A DNA stretch of 46,394 bases from Candidatus Gemmiger avistercoris (lineage in GTDB: Bacteria; Bacillota; Clostridia; Oscillospirales; Ruminococcaceae), in NCBI GenBank assembly GCA_019116705.1, contig DXBF01000011.1, positions 1-46,394 on the forward strand. Reading direction: 5' to 3'. Every line of letters begins with the position of its first letter. Position 1 is the stretch's first letter. The notes below the pieces were generated by a model. The model saw only the letters and a list, made by a program, of their open reading frames with translations. It was not told where the DNA came from and searched no databases. Positions 8,103 to 15,825 of the stretch are shown here, piece by piece. The position numbers and the translations under genes are program-made.

Positions 8103-8357
8103 TCATTTCTTGGCGGGTGTGCTCCGCTTGGCGGCAGGCTTCTTCGCCGCCGGGCGGGGCGTTTTGGCCGCGGGTTTGGCCGCAGGCGCCTGCGCCTTGG
8201 GCGGCGCTGCCGCGGTTTGTTCCGCCGGGGCGTCCCCGCCGGGCGGCTCGGCGGGCGCATCTGCCACGCGGGTGTGGCCCGCCGCCAGGTATTCCGCCTC
8301 CCGCTCCGGGGCAACAGCCATGCGCGTCCCGGTCAGGCTGTTGATAAACTCGACCAT
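8103..8357 (-). CDS. Small capsid-associated protein with Ala/Pro/Lys-rich tail
   Basis: 84 aa. The first 30 residues (MVEFINSLTGTRMAVAPERE...YLAAGHTRVA) form a compact domain seen in short genes after phage capsid genes. The rest is low-complexity alanine, proline and lysine, with repeated PAAKxPA-like units ending KRSTPAKK, resembling a histone H1 tail. The tail is probably disordered and could contact DNA or the capsid surface; that is inference. GGGGG lies about 10 nt before the ATG. Confidence 0.6.
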   Translation of the reverse strand: MVEFINSLTGTRMAVAPEREAEYLAAGHTRVADAPAEPPGGDAPAEQTAAAPPKAQAPAAKPAAKTPRPAAKKPAAKRSTPAKK

Positions 8358-8360
8358 GGC

Positions 8361-9248
8361 TTATGCACCCCCAGTCTTCGCCTTGCCCGTCAGCTTGTTG
8401 AACACCGTGGTATCGCAGCGGAAGCCGACCTCGATCTCGGCGCGCACGGCGAACATGTTCTGCTCGAACAGGTTGATGGTGCTCCCGCCGTCGGTCAGGG
8501 TCGCCTGGTCGGAGATGGCAATCTGTACGCCCTCCACGGTACCGTACACGGCCTGGGTCCAGTCACCGGCGAAGCCCACCACTGCGTCGGCGGCGGAGGT
8601 CTCGGCGATGTAGGCGCCCTTGGACTGCCGCACCGGCGCGCCCAGGATCATGGGCACCGCGCCCTCGGCCACCGAATTGATGAACAGCGGGCGCTTGTTG
8701 CTGTCCACGGCGGTCAGCAGGATGGCCTTGCCCTGGGGCGACAGCACAAACCCGTTGAGGATGCCGTCGTGGTCGGCGATGTCGGCGTCGGCCGCCACCA
8801 GGCCGCCGTAGGCGTCGGTGAGGATGCTCTGGGCCGTGCAGTTCTTGAGGGTGTCGAAGTTGGAACCGGGGACGTCCACGGCGCCGAATACGGTGGCGTC
8901 GAACTTCTTGGCCAACGCGCCGGGCAGGCGCTGGATCATGGCGTCGTACAGCGCCGGCACGTCGCGCCGGAACTGGTTGGAGAAGGGGACGATGACCGCC
9001 AGCGTGTAGGCGGCCATCTGTTTGGTGGCCAGCGTACCGCGCTTGACGGGCTTTTTCTCGGTCTCGCCGACCCAGCCCGCCTCGGGGTCTCCGGTGATGA
9101 CCGGGATGGTCACGCCCAGGCCGGGCAGCTGGATCTGCCGGGCCAGCGCCATGACGGCGGAGGATTCCTGGGTCTTCTGCAGGATCTCGCTGGACACAGC
9201 GCCGGGCAGCTGGATGGTAGTGGTACGGTTGATGTCGATGGATGCCAT
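8361..9248 (-). CDS. Major capsid protein (HK97 fold)
   Basis: 295 aa, ATG at 9248 with AAAGGAGAGAC upstream. The pattern SSEILQKTQESSAVMALARQ, then VTIPVITGDPEAGWVGETEK and KQMAAYTLAVIVPFSNQFRR, is that of HK97-type capsid proteins: the E-loop precursor, then the spine helix and P-domain. The C-terminal DQATLTDGGSTINLFEQNMF is also typical. Length suits a capsid protein without a fused delta domain, consistent with the separate scaffold gene upstream. Confidence 0.92.
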   Translation of the reverse strand: MASIDINRTTTIQLPGAVSSEILQKTQESSAVMALARQIQLPGLGVTIPVITGDPEAGWVGETEKKPVKRGTLATKQMAAYTLAVIVPFSNQFRRDVPALYDAMIQRLPGALAKKFDATVFGAVDVPGSNFDTLKNCTAQSILTDAYGGLVAADADIADHDGILNGFVLSPQGKAILLTAVDSNKRPLFINSVAEGAVPMILGAPVRQSKGAYIAETSAADAVVGFAGDWTQAVYGTVEGVQIAISDQATLTDGGSTINLFEQNMFAVRAEIEVGFRCDTTVFNKLTGKAKTGGA

Positions 9249-9260
9249 ATAGTCTCTCCT

Positions 9261-9794
9261 TTACTTGAACTGTTCGTTGAACCACGCGGCGAACTGGTCG
9301 CGGGTCGAGCCGGTCAGGGTCTTGGCGGGGTCTCCGCCGTCTTTCACAGCGGGGTAGCCCTGCTCTTTGGCGAAGGCGCCGGGGTCGCTTTTCTTGTACG
9401 ATGCGACATAGTCGTCAAAACCCAGCAGGGTGCCGTCGTCCTGCAGCGGCAGTTTCTTGGCATTGAGGTCAGCCAGAAATGCCTTTTTTGCGCTGTCGCT
9501 GGTAAATTTCAGGCTGGACGCTGCGCTGGTGGCAGCATACCCAGCTTTCATCTCGGCGACCTGCTGCTCGGCCTGCTGGCGGGCCTGGTCAGCCTTCGTT
9601 TTCCACTCGGGGTCGTAGCCTTCCAGCTTCTTGTTGGCGTCGGCCAGCTGGGTCCGGGCGGCGTCCCGCTCGGCTTTCAGCGTGTCGATGCTCTGCTTGT
9701 GGGTGCCGATGTCATCGCTGTGCAGGTCCATGAGCTGCTGCAGCTGTTCCTCGGTAATACCAGGAATGATGGCCTTGACGTCCTCACGTTTCAT
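9261..9794 (-). CDS. Capsid scaffold protein (GP20 family)
   Basis: 177 aa from the ATG at 9794, which has AAAGGA 6 nt upstream; longer upstream frame lacks such a site. It starts MKREDVKAIIPGITEEQLQQ and has a long coiled coil (KAERDAARTQLADANKKLEG...) followed by the conserved FTSDSAKKAFLADLNAKKLP. This is the phage minor structural protein GP20 signature. It guides procapsid assembly just before the capsid gene. The gene appears to begin a new transcript because a strong terminator precedes it. Confidence 0.88.
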   Translation of the reverse strand: MKREDVKAIIPGITEEQLQQLMDLHSDDIGTHKQSIDTLKAERDAARTQLADANKKLEGYDPEWKTKADQARQQAEQQVAEMKAGYAATSAASSLKFTSDSAKKAFLADLNAKKLPLQDDGTLLGFDDYVASYKKSDPGAFAKEQGYPAVKDGGDPAKTLTGSTRDQFAAWFNEQFK

Positions 9795-9923
9795 ATTCGG
9801 TCCTTTCCGCCCTTCACTTTTTTCGGGGTCGCTCCCACGGGCTGTGCAGTTTTGCGCCTTGCCGGGCAAATTTGAGTATAAAAAGCGCCCGTCCGCCCCT
9901 CATGCAGGGCAAACAGGCATGAA

Positions 9924-9954
9924 AAAAGCACGGTGCAGTTTGCATCGTGCTTTT
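9924..9954 (-). terminator. Rho-independent terminator between the minor-head pair and scaffold
   Basis: Perfect 9-bp arms AAAAGCACG / CGTGCTTTT (9924-9932 and 9946-9954) continue inward with four more pairs after one mismatch. On the minus strand the stem is followed by six T. It closes the transcript ending at 9960. The flanking A and T runs would allow weak function on + as well. Confidence 0.75.
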
Positions 9955-9959
9955 GGTGT

Positions 9960-10148
9960 TTAGTTGTTGGATGCGGGCAGTTCGCCCAAGTGCTCCAGAA
10001 TATCCTGGATGCAACGGGCTTTGAATTCATTCGGCGGTAGTTCTCCGTCGAACAGTTCTGCCTCCTCGTCGTAAGCCGGATCGGGAGGATGTGCTTGCAA
10101 GAAGGCTTTCATCTCAGAGATTTCTTCCGGCGTAAAAGTTCGCGCCAT
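9960..10148 (-). CDS. Small acidic protein, candidate immunity partner of the MuF-JAB protein
   Basis: 62 aa. ATG at 10148 with AAGGAGG 9 nt upstream, lying inside the 3' end of the MuF gene (35-nt overlap), so the two are translated together. It is rich in Glu and Asp (TPEEISEMKAFLQ, PAYDEEAELFDGELPPNEF), a common composition for immunity proteins. A strong terminator follows. MuF proteins with toxin-like C-termini are known to be followed by short immunity genes; assignment here rests on position, size and charge, and the family is not recognised. Confidence 0.6.
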   Translation of the reverse strand: MARTFTPEEISEMKAFLQAHPPDPAYDEEAELFDGELPPNEFKARCIQDILEHLGELPASNN

Positions 10149-11382
10149 ACTGTTTCGCCTCCTTCAAAAGCTTCTGCATAATATCATTGATATCCTGCGG
10201 ATTCTGGAAAGATGCAAGTCGTATCTCTGCATCTTGGAATAGGTCGAGAATCCCGTCCCTGTCAAAATGCGATGTTTTTTCTATCGCGTATACAGTCCCA
10301 TCGTTGCCCACCGCTGTCAACATCTGCATGTTTTCCCGGGTGGCAAAACCCCGGATGTCATTCGGCGAGAAGGTCATCCCGCTGGGGTGGGTGTGCGCCG
10401 CTATGTAGGGCACGTCCTGATCCGGGATACGCACCCGCCCCGGTCGATCGCCAAAAATGGTGTCGCCCAGCGGTTGCATATCCGATCCATAACAGCGGGC
10501 CGCCTCGGTCCCCACCGGGCGGCCCGCGGCTTCCTGCAGCAGTTCCCGGTGTGCTTGAGCTAACCCCTGCTGGCCTGCCTCGTCCAGCGTGCGGCAGGCA
10601 AAGGGCTGCACGGCTTGGAGGGACTGCTCTGTGATGGGCAGATAGCCGCCCCTTATCTCGTCCAGTATACCACGCACCGCCCGTTCCCGCAACCGCCGCG
10701 CCGCATAGGCCGCGCGTTTCTGCGCGTTGATCTTGCCCTTGTCCCGGGCGTACTGTGCCCGGCGCATGGCGTTGATGTCGCCGCCCGCGGCGTAGTATTG
10801 CTTGAGATACTTGTCCGGGTCATACCCGGCCACGTTGGTGTTGCTGTCAAAGCGTATGGCATACTCGCAGTCGCAGTGTGCGTGGATGTGCTGGGCGTGG
10901 CCGCCTTTGAGCGCCTTCCTGCTGGCAGGCTGCCAGCCGTTGCTTGCCAGCGTGAGGCAAAAGGCGCAGGTGTCTCCATGGGGCACCCAGGCCCACTCGG
11001 CTCCGTCGCGGATGGCGTTTTGCAGCGTGGTGTCGGCCCCGGCCCGCTTGACCAGGCGGCTGACGCCGCTCTGCAGCAGGGGCGGGCTCTGCCGGGTGCC
11101 GGTGACCATGCTGGCGGTCTCGCTGTAGCTGGCGGGGGCGGCGGGTTCCGCCGGGGGAACTTCCGCGCCGGAGGCTTCGGCCACCGCGTCGTACATCTGG
11201 CAGGCCAGTTCGGCGCTGCCCTCGCCATATTTCTGCACCAGGGCGTAGGCGTATTCGATGAGGGCCTGGGTGTCCGCCGTGCCGTTCCGGGCGATGTAGG
11301 CGGCCATCTCGGTGCCCGCCCGCTCGTTCAGGCGGGACAGCCGGGTCACATACTCAACCCAGGTTTTCTCCGTTATTTTCAT
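10114..11382 (-). CDS. Phage minor head protein (MuF/minor capsid type) with JAB/JAMM-like C-terminal domain
   Basis: 422 aa from the ATG at 11382 (GAGG 6 nt upstream; a TTG at 11394 is less likely). Residues 130-175 carry the minor-head signature with GDTCAFC and HIHAHCDCEY (Cys139, Cys142, Cys170, Cys172, probable metal site). After a helical linker the C-terminal 130 residues have E293, H330-T-H332-P and S339-P-N-D342. This matches the Glu...HxHP...SxxD order of JAMM metallo-isopeptidases, though with six rather than seven residues between His332 and Ser339. The protein enters the capsid at the portal. The extra domain may be a peptidase or toxin delivered with DNA (inference). Confidence 0.75.
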   Translation of the reverse strand: MKITEKTWVEYVTRLSRLNERAGTEMAAYIARNGTADTQALIEYAYALVQKYGEGSAELACQMYDAVAEASGAEVPPAEPAAPASYSETASMVTGTRQSPPLLQSGVSRLVKRAGADTTLQNAIRDGAEWAWVPHGDTCAFCLTLASNGWQPASRKALKGGHAQHIHAHCDCEYAIRFDSNTNVAGYDPDKYLKQYYAAGGDINAMRRAQYARDKGKINAQKRAAYAARRLRERAVRGILDEIRGGYLPITEQSLQAVQPFACRTLDEAGQQGLAQAHRELLQEAAGRPVGTEAARCYGSDMQPLGDTIFGDRPGRVRIPDQDVPYIAAHTHPSGMTFSPNDIRGFATRENMQMLTAVGNDGTVYAIEKTSHFDRDGILDLFQDAEIRLASFQNPQDINDIMQKLLKEAKQYGANFYAGRNL

Positions 11383-12763
11383 TTTCCACCTCAACGAGCA
11401 GCTGCTGCCCGCGCACCCGCTGTTCCTGGGCCTTGATGCGGCGGATGTCCGCCTGGTTGAAGCCGATCATTTCGAGGAAGGTGTCGGTGCTGGCGAACTC
11501 CTTCCGGGCCGAGGCAATCTTGATGGCGGCGTCCGCCGTCACCGCCACACTGGGCATGGCCGGGTTTTTGAAGTGCGGCATAACGTCGCGTTCTTCGTCG
11601 CTCAGCTGGTCCAGCGGCACGTTGCGGACGATGGCCTGTGCCATTTGGGCGATGGTGCGCAGCGCGTCTCCGTTGCTGGTGTTGAGCTGCTGGGCCATCA
11701 GCACCAGTGTCTGGCTTTGCGCCAGGATGGCGTCGCTGCTGGTGGGGTTGGCGTCGTTGATGATGCCGACGTCGGTGATGGTCAGCCCGGTGGCCGCGCT
11801 GAACTGGGTGGCGGTCATGCGCATTTTGTCCACGTGCGGCTGCAGGCTGCCCTGCGCCAGCTGGCCAAACTGCGGGTTTTCGCCGGTCTCTGGGTTGGTG
11901 GTCGAGGCCAGGATCGCGCCGACGTACTGCTTGAATTTGTTGGATACGACCGCGTCGTACTGGTCGTCGGTCAGCCCCAGCAGGTACTTTTGCGGCGTTG
12001 TGTCGAACTCCAGCGCGATGGTGGCGTTGGCGATGATGCGGATGTAGTCGTCGATCAGCGCCCGCACCGCCTTTTTAAGCCGCGAGCGCCCGAACGGTTT
12101 GCCCGACGTGGCGTTCCAGATCATCGGCTCCATCAGCGGGCGGCCCATGCGGTGCGCATGTCGCTCAGCGGTCCATACGCCGTTTTGCGCGGTCAGCACA
12201 AGGACGGCGTCGTCGGTGTACAGGTTGACGATGTGCGGCCGCCAGGTGCCCTTGAATTTCTCGTCCGGCACAGTGTCGATGATGGCCAGCCCGCAGTCGA
12301 TGCGGCCTTTTTCGCCGTTCCACAGCGCCGCCGAGGTGGCGGGTGAATGGAAGCGGATGCGGCAGCGCAGCGCCGGGTCGGCCGAGAGCGTGGCAAACAC
12401 GCAGCCGTATTTGAGTTCTTCGCGGCAGGCTTTGGCGTACTCGGCCAGCAGGCGGTTGCCGGCCACCAGCTGCGTCATCGTCTCGGCCGCTGCGCCGCTG
12501 CCCACAAAGCCGTCGAACATACTGCGGTCGGCCAGGGCGTCGACGGCCTTTTGCCCCCAGTTGCAGCCGATCTCCATACCGCGCAGCCCGTTCGGCAGCG
12601 CAATGCCGAGGTTGACGTCGTTCAGCGTCACATGGCCTTCATAGTACTTGTTTTTGACCGTGTTGCCGCTCTGGTGGTAGTTGTACACGCCGGCCAGGTC
12701 TTGCAGCTGCTGGCGTTCCGTCTCGGTCAGGCCCTCGACCGCGCCAAAGTTCAAAGTGGTCAT
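11354..12763 (-). CDS. Portal protein (SPP1 Gp6-like)
   Basis: 469 aa from the ATG at 12763, chosen for AAAGGAGAAAAC just upstream. Recognised by size, position after terminase, and segments such as YYEGHVTLNDVNLGIALPNG near the start, KKAVRALIDDYIRIIANATIALEFDTTPQ in the wing/stem region and TGLTITDVGIINDANPTSSDAI in the crown. This last motif (LG..n..NP.SadAi) is conserved in portals. The portal forms the dodecameric DNA gate. It overlaps the minor head gene by 29 nt. Confidence 0.85.
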   Translation of the reverse strand: MTTLNFGAVEGLTETERQQLQDLAGVYNYHQSGNTVKNKYYEGHVTLNDVNLGIALPNGLRGMEIGCNWGQKAVDALADRSMFDGFVGSGAAAETMTQLVAGNRLLAEYAKACREELKYGCVFATLSADPALRCRIRFHSPATSAALWNGEKGRIDCGLAIIDTVPDEKFKGTWRPHIVNLYTDDAVLVLTAQNGVWTAERHAHRMGRPLMEPMIWNATSGKPFGRSRLKKAVRALIDDYIRIIANATIALEFDTTPQKYLLGLTDDQYDAVVSNKFKQYVGAILASTTNPETGENPQFGQLAQGSLQPHVDKMRMTATQFSAATGLTITDVGIINDANPTSSDAILAQSQTLVLMAQQLNTSNGDALRTIAQMAQAIVRNVPLDQLSDEERDVMPHFKNPAMPSVAVTADAAIKIASARKEFASTDTFLEMIGFNQADIRRIKAQEQRVRGQQLLVEVENENNGENLG

Positions 12764-12773
12764 GTTTTCTCCT

Positions 12774-14213
12774 TTACCCGATGCGCATTTTTCTGGTGGG
12801 GTCCCTGCGGCTGGTCTTGGCGCCCCACAGTGCCAGCGCGCAGGCTTCGATGGGCAGGCTGTTGTCACCGCCAAAGCCAAAGCCGCCGCCAATGGGTCGT
12901 TTTGTGGCCGTGACGGCGCTCTCCCGCAGGGCCTGCTGCTGGCGGTACCAGGTCAGGCCGCCCTCGTTGATGGTGTTGATCAGCAGGCCGGCCGCCGCCA
13001 CCACGTCCCGCGCCGACGGGCGCACTACCGCGGTTTTGACCCTCCATACGTCGCGGATGCGGTCCACCAGCACGTCGGCGCCGCCGCGCCCGTCGATGAC
13101 AACGCAGCTCGCCTTGCCGTATCGTGCGTTGAGCCAATCGGCCAGCCAGGCGATTCCACGCCCGCCGGGCTGCAGCTCGATCAGCGAGATACGCGCCGGC
13201 CCGTCTTTGGGCAGCACCGCGCCGCACAGGCAGACCGCGCTGCCGTCGGCGGCGAACTTGACGCCGTAGGCGGTCTTGCCGTCCGGCTTCTGCTCGTCGC
13301 TGACGCAGCGGTCCCATGCGTCCTCTATGAGGATGTACTCGGCGTGTTCGGTCGGTTTCGGGCTCCACCAGCCCAGGCGCTCCCGCGCGAAGGAATCCGG
13401 CGCCATCTGCTCGGCTTCTCCCTCGATGGTGGACAGCAGCATACGCCGCCCCAGGGCGGGGTTTGTTTTCGCCCATCGCTTTGGATCTTTCACGTCGCCG
13501 ATCTCCTGCACTGAGTACTCAAACCATGCGATGCGCCGGGAACTTTTTTGCAGCGCGCGTTCGCGGAAATTTCGGAACACCGTGCCGGTCACATCCGGGC
13601 CTGGCGGCGTACCGATGTAGATGGTCTGCGGGTTCCGGCTGGCCGAGATCGCCGGCAGGAACGATTCCTGTGCAGTCTCGTCCAGTTCCTGGGCTTCGTC
13701 GAAGATCAGCAGGTCGCCGTGCTGGCCGCGACCACCGTTGCGCGTGCGGGCCAGAAATTTAATACGCGCCCCGCTTTTGAGGATGATCTCCTCGCGGCCG
13801 AGCGCGTTTCGGATGTCTTTCACGTAAGGCTTGAGTTTGGGGTGCTCGAAGATGTCCCGCATTTCGCTGAAGGTCTCTGTCGAAGTCTTTTGCAGGTGCG
13901 AGGTGTAGACGACATTCTCGTTGAGCAGCACCATACCGGCTATTGCGCGGCCCTGCAGCACCAGCGTCTTGCCGTTTTGGCGCGGCACGCTGCCGCCGCA
14001 GGACGACGCGGCCCAGCGGCCGGCGGCGTCGCGGCCCATCCAGTCGCACAGCACACCGCTTTGCCATGGGTCCAGGATCAGGCCAACGACGGCCAGCAGC
14101 GCTTCTGCGTCCGGGCCGTCGGATGTCTTATAACGCGGTGCGATCCGGGCGGACGGCTCCTGGCTTCCCATCAGCTTTGCGCTGCAAGAGGATTTCGCCG
14201 ATCTCGTCGCCAT
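12774..14213 (-). CDS. Terminase large subunit
   Basis: 479 aa from the ATG at 14213 (GGAGGG 11 nt upstream). The upstream gene is overlapped by 86 nt; an ATG at 14171 would shorten the overlap but has no ribosome binding site. ATPase motifs: Walker A SVPRQNGKT (about residues 75-83) and Walker B DLLIFDEAQE (167-176). C-terminal RNase H-like nuclease acidic residues are seen in FAADGSAV (Asp323) and VVIDGRGGAD (Asp374). It translocates DNA into procapsids and cuts concatemers. Together with the HNH gene upstream it suggests cos-type packaging. Confidence 0.92.
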   Translation of the reverse strand: MATRSAKSSCSAKLMGSQEPSARIAPRYKTSDGPDAEALLAVVGLILDPWQSGVLCDWMGRDAAGRWAASSCGGSVPRQNGKTLVLQGRAIAGMVLLNENVVYTSHLQKTSTETFSEMRDIFEHPKLKPYVKDIRNALGREEIILKSGARIKFLARTRNGGRGQHGDLLIFDEAQELDETAQESFLPAISASRNPQTIYIGTPPGPDVTGTVFRNFRERALQKSSRRIAWFEYSVQEIGDVKDPKRWAKTNPALGRRMLLSTIEGEAEQMAPDSFARERLGWWSPKPTEHAEYILIEDAWDRCVSDEQKPDGKTAYGVKFAADGSAVCLCGAVLPKDGPARISLIELQPGGRGIAWLADWLNARYGKASCVVIDGRGGADVLVDRIRDVWRVKTAVVRPSARDVVAAAGLLINTINEGGLTWYRQQQALRESAVTATKRPIGGGFGFGGDNSLPIEACALALWGAKTSRRDPTRKMRIG

Positions 14214-14391
14214 GGTGTTCTGCACCCTCCAGTTCTTCGATCTCGCGCACCGTCTCCCGGTACTGCTTGGCAAGCTGCGGCAGGGCGCGTGCATCTTCGC
14301 ATTTGTCGATGCTTTCGGCCAGCACGGCAGCAAGGTTTTTCAGCTTTTGCCGCCGGGTGCCCCTGGCGTTGACCGTTTTCATTTTCGCCAT
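14128..14391 (-). CDS. Putative small terminase subunit
   Basis: 87 aa with AAAGGG 7 nt before the ATG at 14391. It is helical and charged (KLKNLAAVLAESIDKCEDARALPQLAKQYRETVREIEELE), with predicted coiled coil and no Walker motif. It sits between HNH and large terminase, where small terminases occur, and overlaps the latter. It does not show the P27 or Xtm-like HTH signature, so the assignment rests mostly on position. Confidence 0.5.
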   Translation of the reverse strand: MAKMKTVNARGTRRQKLKNLAAVLAESIDKCEDARALPQLAKQYRETVREIEELEGAEHHGDEIGEILLQRKADGKPGAVRPDRTAL

Positions 14392-14458
14392 AGCTGCACC
14401 CTTTCAAAAAATCCCTGTGTGTAAATCGGCGCTGACGGCGCCGAGGTGGTCGCCCGTC

Positions 14459-14486
14459 CCCCGGGGGAGGGGGCCTCCCCCCGGGG
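14459..14486. repeat. GC-rich inverted repeat between HNH and small terminase (possible cos element)
   Basis: An almost perfect hairpin: CCCCGGGGGAGG (14459-14470) faces CCTCCCCCCGGGG (14474-14486) around a 3-nt loop. It has no T-tract, so a terminator is unlikely. Cos sites of HNH-bearing siphoviruses often lie close to this spot, but no overhang can be defined from sequence alone. Confidence 0.4.
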
Positions 14487-14825
14487 TCACCAGCGGCCGT
14501 CTCGAATAAAATGATTTTTTACCGACACCACCGGGGCATCCCCTGTATGATTGCTTTTCTGCGCGTTGCACCAGTAGTGCGCCGGCTGCAGATTGCTCCA
14601 GTCCTCGGCGGCGGCCCGGGGGGAGTCATAGCCGAACTCGCGCCATCTGGACACCGGCCGGATCTCGTCTATGACAAAGGACAGCGGGTGTTGTGCGTCC
14701 GATGGTTCGTCGTAATGGATAGGGCCCAGCCGCCCCTGGCATATCCCGCAGGGGCAACCCATGGCCCGGAACCGGGCGCGGTACTTGCGGCGCAGGGCGC
14801 CGTTGGCATAGCGTGGATTTCCCAT
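14487..14825 (-). CDS. HNH endonuclease
   Basis: 112 aa from the ATG at 14825 (GTGAGG 6 nt upstream; a GTG at 14837 is the longer alternative). It has a zinc-binding CGICQG near the N-terminus, the HPLSFVIDEIRPVSRW segment and NLQPAHYWCNAQKSNH at the end, the three parts of a phage HNH nuclease. The position normally held by the first His reads VIDEI (Asp-Glu), a variant I have seen in this phage group rather than clear damage. HNH proteins next to terminase stimulate cos cleavage in HK97-like phages. Confidence 0.85.
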   Translation of the reverse strand: MGNPRYANGALRRKYRARFRAMGCPCGICQGRLGPIHYDEPSDAQHPLSFVIDEIRPVSRWREFGYDSPRAAAEDWSNLQPAHYWCNAQKSNHTGDAPVVSVKNHFIRDGRW

Positions 14826-15113
14826 GGTAAACCTCACCCCGGGGCGGGTGCCGGGAAACGGCCCGCCGGGGGTATCTCAAAAAATAGCCGCCCGGCAGCG
14901 CAGGGCCACAAGCTCTGCTGTCAAAGATGATTGATCCCTGTCCCGCCTGCCGGGCGGGCTTGCAAAACGCCTGCCCTGCCTCTTGCGGCCGGGGCGGGGC
15001 ATGACAAAGCCCCCGGCGGGTGCCGAGGGCTCCTGTACATATCGCTGCACACAGGCGTCCGACTTTCACGGATGGGAGCTGCCCAGTATGCGATCGACGC
15101 GAATCGGTCACAC

Positions 15114-15273
15114 GCACCTTGCCCGACACACAGAGGCAGGTGCTCAACTTGGTGTGCCCAAGTGGTGCCGTACGCGGGCCTTGCTCCCGCGCTTCGCTTG
15201 TGGCGTTGCGCCCTTCCGCCTGCGGACAGGTGGCGGTGGCTGTACGGCTTATAGGGCCGGCATCTCAGCCGGC
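15114..15273 (-). ncRNA. Candidate structured RNA upstream of the packaging genes
   Basis: Minus-strand folding by eye gives a stem GCCGTAC/GTACGGC (15242-15248 with 15167-15173) closing a multibranch loop. The loop contains three hairpins: 15174-15190, 15202-15212 and 15216-15236. The element is flanked by GCCGGC/GCCGGC (15256-15273), a 6-bp hairpin at 15147-15163, and GCACC/GGTGC with inner GCC/GGC (15114-15143). A further hairpin at 15008-15031 may end it, although its T-tract is poor. No tRNA fold is seen. The strand is a guess because stems are symmetric; minus is the direction of transcription. Confidence 0.45.
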
Positions 15274-15323
15274 GGGTGGCGCCCATATACGGGACGACGC
15301 GCGTGCGCTGGGGCCATGCCCCT

Positions 15324-15359
15324 GGAGGTTATCACGCATCAAATCCGCAGGAGGTTATC
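15324..15359. repeat. Two direct GGAGGTTATC repeats, 26 bp apart
   Basis: GGAGGTTATC occurs at 15324-15333 and 15350-15359, just downstream of the sigma-like regulator gene and upstream of the late module. Spacing of 26 bp is two and a half helical turns. They may be protein-binding sites for late-gene activation; this is inference. Confidence 0.35.
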
Positions 15360-15377
15360 TTGCGTTCTTTGATGTTA

Positions 15378-15821
15378 CTATTTTACCTCATCCAAAGGTA
15401 CACTGGCGGACACTATTTTGAGGTTTTCTATGGCTTTTCTCTGAATCTCCTTGACCCAGCTCTCGGATATATACAGCCGGTTGGCTGTTTTCCACACCGG
15501 CAGCCCGTCAATATACCGGGCCTGCAGTACCTCCTGTTGCAGGGAATCGGGCAGTTCGGTGATGGCCGCCTCAATGTCCCGCCGGGTCCGTTCCGATTCT
15601 TCCACCTGATCCCGCAGGGTCTGCTGGTATCGGTCCAGCAGTTCGACACCCCGCTCGATGGCATTTCCGTCCCCGCTGCCCCCACCCACTACGGGGCGCA
15701 GGGCCTGTGATGTGGATTCCATTCGGGCACGCACGGCGCGGATCTGGTCCCGCAGGCGGTCCTCGGCACGCAGGGCCTGGCGGTACCGCCGCAGCCAGCA
15801 GACTTTTTCCTCATAGGTCAT
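15378..15821 (-). CDS. DUF1492 / ArpU-like late transcription regulator
   Basis: 147 aa. A long coiled coil (RAEDRLRDQIRAVRARMES..., then LLDRYQQTLRDQVEESERTRRDIEA) is followed by a sigma-70 region-4-like helix-turn-helix, LQARYIDGLPVWKTANRLYI and SESWVKEIQRKAIENL (about residues 99-134). Proteins of this type end the early operon of Firmicute phages and switch on the late operon. The ATG at 15821 lies 5 nt after the previous stop. Confidence 0.75.
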   Translation of the reverse strand: MTYEEKVCWLRRYRQALRAEDRLRDQIRAVRARMESTSQALRPVVGGGSGDGNAIERGVELLDRYQQTLRDQVEESERTRRDIEAAITELPDSLQQEVLQARYIDGLPVWKTANRLYISESWVKEIQRKAIENLKIVSASVPLDEVK

Positions 15822-15825
15822 ATAT

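Larger units (their letters stand above)
14826..15377. other. Gene-free 550-nt stretch between early and late modules
   Basis: No convincing protein gene on either strand; the open frames here lack ribosome binding sites and family resemblance. It contains the structured element at 15114-15273, a TTGACA-type -35 without a good -10 on the minus strand (14919-14924), and two 10-bp direct repeats at 15324-15359. A late promoter, an activator target and/or the packaging start could all lie here. Confidence 0.6.

Noticed and set aside
15008-15031. Rho-independent terminator at the AGCCC/GGGCT hairpin
   Set aside because: The stem has a mismatch and only a TTG follows on minus; there is no U-tract, so it is kept only as a hairpin.
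15000-15280. A tRNA gene in the structured gap
   Set aside because: No T-arm consensus, no anticodon arm in register and no CCA-like acceptor pairing could be found.
14921-15286. Protein genes on either strand in the 14.8-15.4 kb gap
   Set aside because: Several frames are open but all are Pro/Arg/Ala-rich, lack ribosome binding sites and coincide with dense inverted repeats.
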